64,000 bases of DNA from positions 992,001-1,056,000 of the forward strand of contig JAYJMM010000081.1 in the NCBI GenBank assembly GCA_037349105.1, written 5' to 3'. The notes beneath the pieces were generated by a model, which was not told where the DNA came from, did no database searches, and was given only the letters and a program-made list of their open reading frames with translations. Source of the DNA: Limnomonas spitsbergensis. Lineage: Eukaryota; Chlorophyta; Chlorophyceae; Chlamydomonadales. Every line of letters begins with the position of its first letter. Position 1 is the stretch's first letter. Positions 22,481 through 52,000 of this stretch are shown here, piece after piece. The position numbers and the translations under genes were made by a program.

Positions 22481-24577
22481 GATTTTGCTGCCGGCATGGC
22501 GATGCCCCTTCGAGCATGATACCGCAGACGTTATTTTCTATGGACTACCGTATGTACACATATAAACATATTATTAGCTGGCGGCCCCAGTGGGAGGATG
22601 CCAGGCTAGGTGGCCGAGTTTTCTTCCCTCTTATCTTATGCTATAGCAGAGTTAATGATGCTACACCTCTGGGCCCTGTTTGAATAAAGCTCGGCCCGAC
22701 AGCTATAGCAGAGTGGATACCGTGTTTATTTCAGCGCACACCACGTACATATGGCTTGTGGATAGCATATCAGGGTTTTGCAGCGCCAGCACACCGCTAT
22801 GGCCGCGATGCACCTGAATTGTCACTGACGAGCCCTGCAAGTAAGTGTGGTGGATATTGTAGTGAGGATTGTGCCTGGGCATCCCCGCAAATGGCTTCGG
22901 TTGGCCTGCCAAAGCCAGGCGCGGTCACAGCATGGAAAGAATGCAGGCTGCATTTGAGACAGCGCAGCCCTCACTTGCAGGTACTGCCTGTATGCAGCAG
23001 AGAGGGAGGGAAGCTGAAACAGCTGCAAATTCGCTGTCTGAAGGCTTGTGACTTACTGAACAAATTAAGCTGCCTGTTTTTTGATGTAGTGTACGCCACT
23101 AGACAGTTGAAGGCGGAGTCGGGGTCCGTCTCTCACTGGCTGCAGGTTACCTATGAATAGAGAGGACATTAAATTCGCACCTGAGGGTGCAGCTTTGAGA
23201 TCTAGTGTTCATTTAGTGTATACCCCCCCCCCCCCTGCCATACTATACCCTTGGGAGGGGCGCCAGACTGTGGCCATAACTGGCCAATTGTACCAAGGCT
23301 TGACCGTCCGACGGCCAGTGGACTTAGCAGCAGGGCTTGTTGCACCATGACCCTCGGCCGTGGGCCATGATGTGCCTAAATTGAAGCTGTAAATTTAAAA
23401 TCCCTCCTAGGTTAGGCCGCGTTGTCGGCTTCCGGGCTTTTGAAGTCCCCAAGCGTACTCACGAAGTAGTGCCGGCAGCAGGCAGGCACACACGGGAATA
23501 TATATATCCCTTGATCTTTACTCCTGATTCTCGAGGGCCTGTGCTCGAGAGTTTTACACTTTCATGGGCGCAACATTTACCCCGTCCGGACAGGGTAAAC
23601 ACTTTACGAGGTACTCGCTCGCGGCGTGCGTGGTGCGATGAGCGCGTCGCAGAGCCGGGCTGCAAATCCAGCGATAGCACCTACCCACCCGGATAGCACC
23701 CGATAGCAGGGTGGATGCTGATGTACGTGGTCGATGTTGAAAAACGACGAAGCACTTCGGTGGTCCGCAGCGTTTTAATTGAGCTGGGCAAAAGAGTAAA
23801 ACCCTCGCCTCGTCCGAGCTGGTTCCCGCCTCGAGCGCAGCGCGCACATTTCGCGAGCGAATTGCGACGTGTGTGGCGCGGGCCTCGACCCAACGAAAAC
23901 GGCGTTGGAAAACTTAGCTTCACGAGAATCGCGTTGAAGTATAGGGGCGAACTGTCGCAAATCTTCTATGCCACAACACGCTGACGAGCATCTGTGGTCT
24001 GCATCAATTGAGAGGGTGACTTCCGGGTAACCCCTCGCCCCGTCCGAGTGGTGACCACCTCCGTCGAGCGCAGCAGTTGCGTAAACTCTCGTTACGCCTG
24101 TGCATACCGGTAAATGTGATGGTCGATCCCAGACATACCCAACTTGATCACCTGACTTGACGGATGTCCGCATGCACTTATCAGCGGCTCCACTGCGATC
24201 TTCGCAGATTTGTGTTGATGCCTCGTATCGCCGCAAGCTAGCAAACTCGTTACACTTGCTTTCCATTACAAACGGGGAGCCAGCGTCCTACGTCAGCACC
24301 TTACATCCCCCCAGCGAAACACCGCTTCTGCCGCCCCAGCCAATCAGCGCCCACCGAGAACAGGCAGTGCGGTCCCGGTAAGTCCCTGGGTTCTGCGATC
24401 TAGTTACAGGCAGCAGCAGATGAGCGACACAAAAAGTCAGCGGGGACAACTCCTAACTAACCCGCCATGCCCTACTCGATCGCCCCTTGCACGGCAGGCA
24501 CAGGCCACGCCCGTTTCGTCTGGCATCATCAAGCAAGACCGCGATAGACGCACCTTCCAACCAAGCACAGTTGGCAG
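22481..24577. other. Intergenic region upstream of GLOX1
   Basis: No gene recognised. Contents: a reverse copy of the ~60-bp dispersed tail (about 22653-22700), a reverse copy of the ~180-bp element (about 23235-23395), a C-tract at 23222-23236, and a GC-rich segment at 23560-24080 with a diverged direct repeat (CCCTCGCCTCGTCCGAGCTG near 23803 and CCCCTCGCCCCGTCCGAGTG near 24031, each followed by CGAGCGCAGC). The GLOX1 promoter should lie in the last few hundred bases; I see no clear TATA box. Confidence 0.5.
23235..23395 (-). repeat. Copy of ~180-bp dispersed element (reverse, diverged)
   Basis: Shows GGCCAATTGTACCAAGGCTT, GACCGTCCGACGGCCAGTGG, TTGCACCATGACCCTCGGCC and GTGGGCCATGATGTGCCTAA, the reverse of the 40320-40505 copy with substitutions. 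Confidence 0.6.
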
Positions 24578-42315
<17,738 letters not shown>

Positions 42316-42705
42316 AGCACACAGACCAATCAAGTAAATGCTGGGGAAGCAGCAGGCGACGCAACATAAAGTACAACGTGCTTCGACCTCCCCCTGTCTC
42401 ATCGAGCCTTCTCAGCAAGTGATTTAGGAATGCTGATGAAGCGCCCTAAAATAATATATGGTGTCAGCAGCAAGGCACATGGATCAAGACACACCATAGT
42501 GGCCACAGCGACAACTCATCAAAGCATGCAATATTGTAGTGCTCACCCGTTTCCAGATCCAATGCATCTTGCTTCTTCCAATCCATGAAGTTGTTCAGAC
42601 AGTTGTGACATGCGATCAGTTGACATGTACCAAATAAACAGTGTGAAGGGCATGCCTTGGTTTGATACCATACTCAAGGCTGCAATGTTCAAACTTTCCA
42701 CCATG

Positions 42706-42770
42706 TAATGACAATTCACCCCCAGGCCATGCTACAAAAGGCTCGGCCGCCTGGTGCTCTAGATGCCCAA
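42706..42770 (-). repeat. Copy of ~60-bp dispersed tail repeat (reverse)
   Basis: AATGACAATTCACCCCCAGG, CCATGCTACAAAAGGCTCGG, CCGCCTGGTGCTC. It is followed by a purine-rich stretch (about 42782-42825). Confidence 0.7.
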
Positions 42771-43253
42771 CTGTCTGATTGTGAGAAGGGGAACGTATAG
42801 GCAAGAGGGAAGAAACAAGAGATGAGGTTGGTCTAGTGCACGCCATGTTCCCTTCCGGTGGCCGCCGTGCGGCTAAAACTGGGACGATGGGAACCGCCCC
42901 CTGGTTGGCAGGTGGCCCAAGCAGGCGCCTCCTCCGGTGATAAAGCTTGAGTGCATGATTGCATGATGTACCTGCAGACTGGCTGTACATCAGACCCAGA
43001 CAGTAGATCACTTTGTGTGAGTGTTTGCGACAAAAAAAACTAAACCCTACACCCTTAACCTTGAACTAGGCTTGGTGGCCCAAGCAGGAGCCCTCTCTAG
43101 TCATCAGCTAGGGTCTGATACATAAGCGCGCTAAATTAAACAGTTCTCAGCTTGGAACAGGCATCCACAACCAACACTATAGACGTGTCAAACACACTCA
43201 TTCAATGCAAAAGGATCCCGAGGCATCCTCCCACAGCAGGCATTGACCTCTTG

Positions 43254-43315
43254 TCAATGACGTTACACCTCTGGGCCCTGCTCAAACAGGCTCGGCCGCG
43301 TGGGCGCCTAAATTA
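43254..43315 (-). repeat. Reference reverse copy of ~60-bp dispersed tail repeat
   Basis: TCAATGACGTTACACCTCTG, GGCCCTGCTCAAACAGGCTC, GGCCGCGTGGGCGCCTAAAT. A purine-rich stretch (GAAACAACGAAAC...GGGGGAGAAAGGAGG) follows, which in forward orientation is the pyrimidine tract preceding the tail. Confidence 0.8.
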
Positions 43316-43389
43316 AGGGTTGGGAAGAAACAACGAAACAAACACCAGGGGACAGGGGGAGAAAGGAGGAAAATTGGGAAATAAAGTGA

Positions 43390-43680
43390 AGGGCATAACT
43401 TACCTCTTGTGTCATTCCCTACCAGCCCCACGCGGCCGAGCGTTAAGCAGGGCCCAGCGGGTATGCACCGTTCTAAACTCACCTCTATCTTATGTACCTA
43501 CCTCACCCATTAGTTAGGCACCCACGCGGCCACGCCATTTTTAGCAGGGCCCAGAGATGTAACGTCAATGGCTTTCCTCTTGTGCCCCTCCTGGCTGACT
43601 TTTTGGTTGCCGACATGGCCGAGCTTCATTTCAGCATAGCCCAGAGGTGTAACGTCATTAACTTACCTCATGTGACCAGA
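43390..43680 (+). repeat. Three tandem forward copies of the ~60-bp tail (~88-bp period)
   Basis: Tails centred near 43430-43460, 43513-43570 and 43601-43665 share CACGCGGCC.NG, TTNAGCAGGGCCCAG and G.TGTAACGTCA. They are spaced by segments starting AACTTACCTCTTGTG / AACTCACCTCTATC / GGCTTTCCTCTTGTG. They form a small local array facing the opposite way from the copy at 43254-43315. Confidence 0.75.
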
Positions 43681-46014
43681 CGGTCCTGCGGCATGATATG
43701 TAAGGCTTAACTAAGTAGCCTGGATGACTTCGTGCCTCCGAGTTTTTAACCTTGACCGGAGATTTGGTAACGGACAGTTGAGTGGCTGTAGGCCGCCCTG
43801 CACCCCATGTCTTCATAGTTCTGAGAGGACTCACCATCAGGCAAAGCGTCCTTGTAGCAAGTACTAGCAGCCGGGTCAGCAGCTACAGCTGTGCGTCACC
43901 CTTGGCCGCCGGAAGGCCAATCCACCAGGAGGCGCTCTCCAGTTGAAGCGGCCCTGATCCCGCCTCGCTGGCCGGGAAGCACGCCATAGATATATAGCTG
44001 TGCCGACGCCGTGCGTTCATCTATATGGATCTACTGGGGCGCAGTCAAAGGCTTTGATGGCCAGGAGGCTTCGCACTTGAGCAGCGCCAGGAGACGCGTG
44101 AAAGTCTCCAGCAGGGGTATTCACACCTAAACTGCAAACCACTGTAAAAGATAAAACTATCAATTTTTTCCGAACTGAAAGTGTGGAGAGCCCCTCCCGT
44201 GTGAAGATTATGCTCACAATCGACTCAGAAGCCACACACCTTGGCTAATCAAGTGACAAAAGCATAAGGTGCGCAAGGTGCCAAGCCTAATTCAGCAGCA
44301 TTTTTGAGGCTAGACAGCGGAAAGAGGAGGCATCAGATGACCGGAAATCCGCTCCGGGAATCAGGCCCATTCGATTCAGGGCTTGGCCGAGGGCTGAAAT
44401 TTTACGGGCTTACAGTACGGTTTTATGCCTGTAATTTTACGGTTTAACACCTGTACTTAACAATTTTACGGTTGCATGCCTCTGAGATGCCTCTAATTCA
44501 CCGTATCCAGAATCATTGTAATAACGCAGTCAACGAAATCTGGCCTGTAATTTACACCGTACAAGAAAACTGTAAGTATACCGCAACCGTAAGTACACCG
44601 CAACCGTAAATCGCCCAACACTGTCCAGGTTAAACCACCGGGTTTGGTTTAACCTGAACCCCAAACCCTGACACCTAAACTGTAGATCCTCTTGGATTCC
44701 CTTGAGCACGGCAAGACGCACCCACCTCTTGTGACCAGGTAGTTCTTAAACATGGGATGTGATACTGTAGCATCTTGGATGGCGTCGTGCGCTTGCGCTT
44801 CACCTTAACCCGGAGAGTTGCTTACAGAAAGTTGAACGGCCTTAGCCCGGCAAAGAAAGCCATCCATTCACTCTAAACCTGGCCGGGGGCATAGGAGACC
44901 CTGGGCCAGGGGTCCTGGCTGGAAGATCTGCTGCCAGCAGCTTAGTGGGCAGGTGCACATCTATCTTACACAGATGCAGCAGCGCAACGTCCAGGGAGAT
45001 TATTTGCTACCGGCAGCGCGGTGGGAGGCCATTTGAAATTTAGAATATTGCCACTGGTAAGGCGTTGCTGACGGAACAAATGACAGGGGGACATGCCACA
45101 TCATGTGGCTAGTATGCTGACCGTATGGCGCATGCGTTTGCATATGCATGGGGTTTTCACCCAGCTTTGCCTGTAAGCTTCCCCGGCCATTGCTACCTAA
45201 GACGGGTCGCTCATGGGGCTGAGCTGGAAATTTCGACCCTTCCTTTCCTCACAAGCGTCAGGGATCCACGACAAGACCCACTGACATGACTGAAGGGGTT
45301 CTGATATGCCACGTGAGGCGAAAATGGGGGCCTCGGTCAGCTTTGCCAGGTCGCACACAGGTAGCTTCTACGTGTGCGCGTACGTGCCTCCCATTTTTAC
45401 CATCTGCCATGACGTCGGCAGCTTGCCTCGCCCCCATGACCTTGCTAGACGCCCGGAACCTGCCTGGGAAGTGTCGCTTTGGAGGCTCCACCGATAATGA
45501 CGAACTGTCCCAAGCAACGCCACGACGTGACCCCCTGTGGCTGCTTGATCGATGCACTTGTCCAGGGGAACCTATCCGGAATCCATCCCGGCTCCTACAT
45601 GTCACGACATGACGCACTGACAGGCCTGAATCGGTACTTAGCGGGGACTCGGCGTCCGTTTACTGTTCTACTTGCTACGCCTCACTGTTGGCTATCAACT
45701 TGATAATACCCCCCCCCCCTTGACACCACCAAGAACGCATCCTCGGGCCACATCCCCCACTCACTCCTACCCGCCGGGTGTCCCCCACACAAATCGCCTA
45801 CCGAGTACCCTGCCGGCAAGTTGCATCTCTGGTGTCCTTCAAATATCATGCAACCAGCAGTTCCATATACTACTCTGGTAGCCCCAATGCAACACACCAG
45901 TGCGTGCCAACAAACCGAAACCGGTCTGTACCCACTGACTAGCCACTCGCCACTCGCGCAGAAACGGTTAAAGAGAGCAAGCAAGGCACAACACCCACCC
46001 GACATACGAGGCAA

Positions 46015-49000
46015 ATGGCCCGAACGGCTATACGTGCGATGTCTCTTTCCTTCATAGCACTGCTTAGCTTGATCGTGTGCCTCGAATGTGCCGATAATGT
46101 ATCCAGCTCGCGAATTGCGAACCTGATTGCCAACCGCCAACTGTCAACTGCATCATCGGGGGTATCGCCAGACACCTTCACCGTCGTGGGCAAGGTATCC
46201 CACTCGAGCCTGAGGCGACGGGAATTGGTGCAGTCCCCTTCCTCCGACATTGACTCAATTTGCGCATCTTCGACGGCTCCCAGTCGAGTCGCATCACCCT
46301 TCACGTGTGACACTTTCTTTTTCTGCTGCGGTGGCGTAGCACACGAAGTCATCTGCCTTGGATGCGACCCGGTAAGTGCTTCACAAACCTGGCTGAAATG
46401 GCACGCCATGGCATGGCAATATGTCATGTTGTACAGTCTCGTTTTCGGAGTAGGGCAAATGGAAACGCGTCAGGATTCAGGGTGCCCATGCATGCAGCAA
46501 TCGCGACGTGGTTTGACATGAATTCGGGCCTCCTGTCAAGATCTTTGTTTTGACGATGCAAACCTGATGTGACAAGCATTCGAACCTTGGTTATTAATAC
46601 CGAAGGTGCGCACGTTCAGGTTCAAAAACTTTTAACATTATATCATGAAGCATGCTTCTGCATTCCGAGTCTGCCTCGCGCCTTCTTTTGACATATCAAT
46701 TTCCCGTCCTCTTAACCCGAGTGCATTGCCTAGCTGAGATCTTGCGCTGCACCCCCCCCACACACTGCTCGTGGCAAGCATCAAAAACAAACCATATCAT
46801 CAACATGATTGTGTGTCTGCTCTGATCGCAGCGATGGCCGACCTGCGAGTACTCCCCCACCATCCAGATCTACAGCCCAGAACAGGCCACATGTGTGGAC
46901 GCAACTTGGAGTCAGGTGGGTGGATAGGCCACAGGACTCTGCCCTCTTGTGCAGCAAGCATATGCTTTCCCCTGAGAACCGCCCAGATTGCCCATATGGC
47001 CTCTGTGGGGAGTGAACTGGGCATTATGGCCGCAGGGTTCATGCGTTACGAAGCCTGAATCTTGTCTTTCCGGGAAAGGAAAAGAGGAGTCCATGCATTA
47101 GCTGCACTAGGCAGGGTGTGAGTGTGTGGTAACGGGGGCAGTGCAAAAGACAGGGGTTGATGGCCACTGGCCAGCACCCCCCGCCTCCTACTCTGCTTCC
47201 ACAGCAACCCAGCTGTGGCCACGTCACTGCATGGCAGCACAATACGGCACGATATGGCACAGTTAAGCCGGATTGTACCACCAGGTAGCAAGGAACGGCA
47301 CAGGTATAGCCGGATTGTGCTACCATGACTGTCAGGATTGCACACCAGCCCCAGCTAAACCTCATTGACAGCCCTGAGGTGCGCGACTTCCTCGACTCTC
47401 ATGCCGTAAGAGTACAAGAAGCTTTCATTATTTCGCTCAGTTGCCCAGAGAAGCCCGGACACCCCTGTCCTTAATCCTTACTGTAGATCCTGCCACAAAC
47501 CCTGCACCAATAGCCTACCTAGAACCCTGATATGAACCCTGCTCGGAACCCGTCCCTAAACCCTGCACGTAAAGCCTGCCTGGAACCCTGACATTAACCC
47601 TGCTTAGAACCCTGTCCTAAATCTTGCCCTGGAACCTGATCCAACCCTTCCGCCCTGTATATCCTGCCCTTAACCCTGTCCTGGCCTGGCCCTCCTCTGA
47701 ACCCTCCCCGCAGATGCTTGGTGCCAAAGACAAGAACAGCAATGACCCCATTGTCTGCAACCGTACCGCCAACCCAGTCCCCGCCTACACCAAGGAGGCA
47801 CAGGCCTACTGCGCTGACCTGGCAGAACCACTGGCTCCATCCAGGAGACTGATTTCCTCCTCCGCCGCCGCCTCGGCCTCCTCCACCTCGTCCTCCGCCT
47901 TTGCCTCCTCTCTCTCCTCTTCACGCACTGTGCCATCTTTTGGGCACAGGGCCCTTCAGGCCGTCCCCGCAGGCTACATCCAAGCAGACAACGGCTTCCT
48001 CTGCCCCCTGCCAGATGCCAATCTCCCCGCTTCCTCCATCGGCGCCTACGAGCTGCTCCTAAACCCCGATCGCCCCGGCATGAGCTCCAGCGGCATTGTC
48101 GCAACGCACAACGTGCTCATCCCACACACCAACAAGCTGCTCATCTTCAGCCGTCAGCTCAGCGCCGACTGGGCCCCGGAGCCAGGAATGGAACGCACAG
48201 TCGCTTCGGTGTACGACACGGACACGGGCACGTACGTCCCCGCTCCTATGGCCAAGAATCCGTTTTGCGCCGGCCACTCACACCTTGCAGACGGGACAAT
48301 CCTGGTGACGGGCGGCGAGGAGAAGGGCTCCAGCACTGTTGTGACGCCGGGCGCCGGCTGGCTGCAGGAGGGCCGTTGGTCCATCCGTACATTTGACCCC
48401 GAAAGCCTGGAGTGGACGCTCGCCCCCCAAGAGCTCGACTACTCTCACTGGTATCCCACGCAGGTGGGGATTCGGGTTAAGGGGTTTAGGGCTCAGGGCG
48501 TAGCTTCAGAATCCCAGGGTGGATGGTCCATCCTCAGGAGCGCCAGAACGCTCACTGGTGCCCAACGCAGGTGATGGCCAAGGCTTACGGTTTGGGGTAA
48601 GAGTGTGTAACGGCGTGGATGTGGCTACGGCCCCAAGCTGCACTGTTTCCATAACCTCCACACCCTAGAAGGGCGTAGCTTTCTTTCTTTCGTTGTAGAG
48701 TGCGGGTGTGGGTGTTCAAGGTTGACGCTGTACTCGCAAGCTCAAGAGTTGATCACTGCTGACCATCAGCAGCCCTTTTACTTTGATTTGGCCTCATCTT
48801 AAACGGTAACGGCACGGACGCGCTGTTTCCTTGACCCTCACGCCCCTGCGGGGCGTAGTTTTCTTTATTCCTTTCATCTTTGAGTGTACCTCCCCATAGT
48901 AGCTGAGGCTGCCTGGTGGACGTGTCCTTATCTCTTTGTCTTTCTTCTCCATCTACGAGCAATCAAACCCGTGCTTACAAATCATTGACACAACTGCGCC

Positions 49001-52000
49001 TCCGATGTGGCATTTCAGCTTTGTCCAGGTGTGCTGAACTGCGCCTCCGATGTGGCATTTCAGCCTTGTCCATGTGTGCTGAACTGCGCCTCCGATGTGG
49101 CATTTCAGCTTTGTCCAGGTGTGCTGAACTGCGCCTCCGATGTGGCATTTCAGCCTTGTCCATGTGTGCTGAACTGCGCCTCTGATGTGGCATTTCAGCC
49201 TTATCCATGTGTGCTGAACTGCGCCTCTTGTGCTCCTGCTGCCCGCAGCTGACGCTTCCTGACGGCCGCGTCCTCGTCTCTGGAGGCTACTACTCCATTT
49301 TTGGACCGCCCAACCCCTACTTGGAAATTATTGACACCCGGGCGTCCCCGCTGACTGTCAGCAGCCAGATTGACCCCTTCCTCGTGGCACTGGGTGGAAT
49401 CAACCTATACCCCGTGCACCTGCTGCTCCCGATGAACGCCGCGGGCAACAACGGCAGCTACTACGTCTTGAAGTACTCGTGCAACATGGGAGAGATCACG
49501 AGGATTGACGCACAGAACGTGCAGCATAAGGTGAGTGTGCGGGCAAGGCGTGTGTGTGTGTGTGGGCATGTGTGTGTGTGCGGGCAAGGCGTGCCTGTGT
49601 GTGGGCAAGGCGTGTGAGTGTGTGGGCACGCGTGTGTGTGTGGGCGAGGCGTGTGTGTGGCGGGGCAAGGCGTGTGTGTGTGTGGGGGGGGCATGAAGTG
49701 AGTGTGTGGGCATGCGTGTGTGTGTGAGCATGAGTGTGTGGGGGCATGGGTGTGTGGGGGGGGGCATGGGTGTGTGTGGGGCATGAGTGTGTGTGTGTGG
49801 GCAAGGCGTGTGGGGGGGCATGAGTGTGTGTGTGCGTCTCCACCGGTATTTTAGTTGGTCAGCATCAGGCGCCCACACAGCTGATGTGTATCTGGAATAT
49901 TCTCAAACAAACAGTGTGCTGCAACCTTCTCAGCGGCATAACCAAATCCATGTATTTCACGGGACCATAGGGCCCTGTTAAAACCTTTTCCTCCCCTGGG
50001 TGTGGCATTCCTGTTGTACAGCACACGGCGAGTGAGTGCCTGGACGAGTGTGCCCTCAAACAGTTTGTCCCACGTTCTCAGCTAAGTAAATTGGGCCATG
50101 GTCCCAACAATCAAGCACAGGATTTGTTATTGCGTCCAGATGCTGCTGCTGCTGCTACTGTCTCATATACGCTGCGTCCGCTGGTACTCCATGCTTGAGA
50201 CAAAGCTGCTGCCACTGCCTTATCCACACTGCGTCCTCTTGTGCTGCATGCTTGATGCGCACCTGCTGCTCCTGTCTCATATACGCTGCATCTGCTGGTA
50301 CTCCTTGCTTGAGACAAAGCTGCTGCCACTACCTTATCCACTCTGCGTCCTCTTGCGCTGTATGCTCGATACGCAGCTGCTGCTACTGTCTCATTTACGC
50401 TGCATCCTCTTGTGATTCATGCTCGAGATGCAGCTGCTGCTACTGCTCCCTCATTCAAGCTGTGTCCTGTTGTGCTGCATGCTCCAGCTGCTGCAGCCAC
50501 TGCCCTATCCACGCCGCGTCATTGTCGATATGCAGCTGCTGCTGCTGCTGCTGCTGCTGCCTCATCCTTGCTGCATCCACTAGTGCTGCATGCTCTAGCT
50601 GCTATTGTTGCTGTTACCCAAGCCTCGCTGGATCTTGCTGCGTCCGTGCCCACATCAGATGCAGCTGCTGCCTGGCCCTCACAGACCCTCTTTTTTAACC
50701 CACGCCCCCCCCACCCCCCCCCACCCTCCCCTCCTCCTATGCAGGTTGCGGCACTTCCCAATCTGCCAAACAACAACTGGTGTGCCGCTAACAGTGCCAC
50801 AGGCTCGGCTGTCATGCTGGCTCTGAAACCGCAGGATGATAGCAACAGCTACTCTATGGAGTATGCCATGTTTGGCGGCCACACCAGCAACGACAACTCC
50901 TACTTCGACCAGGCAACAAAGCAGCTAGTCACGGCAGACTGGGGATGCACTGCTGCCATTCCTGCCCTGGATAAGTCTTTCCGTCTGAAGCTGTCGGCTG
51001 GCAACCTGTCCAGCACGGCCGGCCTGGCATGGGAGATGGAGGACATGCCTTTGAAGCGGAATCAGCTCTACGCGGTGCTGCTGCCTAATGGCAAGGTCCT
51101 GCTCATAGGAGGCAACCAGGTGAGCAGGCCGTACACACGTGATATTGGAGAGGAGTGACAAATTACTTAAATGAGTGACATGGGTGAGCAGTGACTTCGG
51201 AGGCAACCAGGTGAGCGGTCCGCACACATGTGATATCGGAGAAGGCTGACACCAGGGTGACATGGGTGAAGATTAACATGGGAAACATGTTCTGGAAGAT
51301 TTGGATCTGCCGAGGGCATGATCATGAGGAAAGCAGGTGAGGGTGGCGTGTATGCCCAGGGGAGCGCGCTTGTCTGCGACATCAGCGGCAACAAAGTGAC
51401 ATTAGAGTAATGCGAGAGAGGTACCGTGTGCTAGTGGAATAAGAGTGACATTTGAGTGATACAGGACAGGGGTCTCATATCAGTTAAATAGTCGTGATTT
51501 GGGAGTGATGCATGAGACGGGTCACACATGAGTGAGATTTGCGTGGCGCATTCGAGGAGTGACATAAGAGTGACTCATGAGGCAAGCCCCATGGGAGATG
51601 AGTGGCATATGATCTTCAAATGTCGCGGGATTTCATTTTGAACATCTGCATACGCTTTGAGCGCTGTCATGAACAGCAGGCCCATTTTCTTTCGCCCCTG
51701 CACTCATGGGTCCGCCTGAAACTTGGTTGCCTGCACCTATCTCCCATTCCCTCTCCTCGTCCATCGTTGTATTCTAGTCCCTTTCCTGCTGACCTCTCCC
51801 TCTCCCTTTCCCTCTCCCTCTCCCTCTCCCTCTCCCTCTCCCTCTCCCTCTCCCTCTCCCTCTCCCTCTCCCTCTCCCTCTCCCTCTCCCTCTCCCTCTC
51901 CCTCTCCATCTCCCTCTCCCTCTCCCTCTCCCTCTCCCTCTCCCTCTCCCTCTCCCTCTCCCTCTCCCTCTCCCTCTCCCTCTCCCTCTCCCTCTCCCTC

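Larger units (their letters stand above)
42316..46014. other. Intergenic region between GLOX1 and GLOX2
   Basis: No gene recognised in about 3.7 kb. It holds five copies of the ~60-bp dispersed tail repeat between 42706 and 43665, a diverged ~150-bp direct repeat (about 43670-43810 and 44725-44860: TCTTGTGACCAG / CATGTGACCAG, CTTGGATGGCGTCGTGCGC / CCTGGATGACTTCGTGCCTC, GCTTACAGAAAGTTGAACGG / GGTAACGGACAGTTGAGTGG), and a TTACGGTT-rich stretch at 44410-44615 with words in both orientations. Frames on both strands at 45258-45617 resemble nothing I know. The GLOX2 promoter should lie just upstream of 46015. Confidence 0.5.

Noticed and set aside
45258..45617. Overlapping 108-119 codon frames on both strands
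   Set aside because: No recognisable domain, no splice support and no repeat of gene-like codon bias; left as intergenic.
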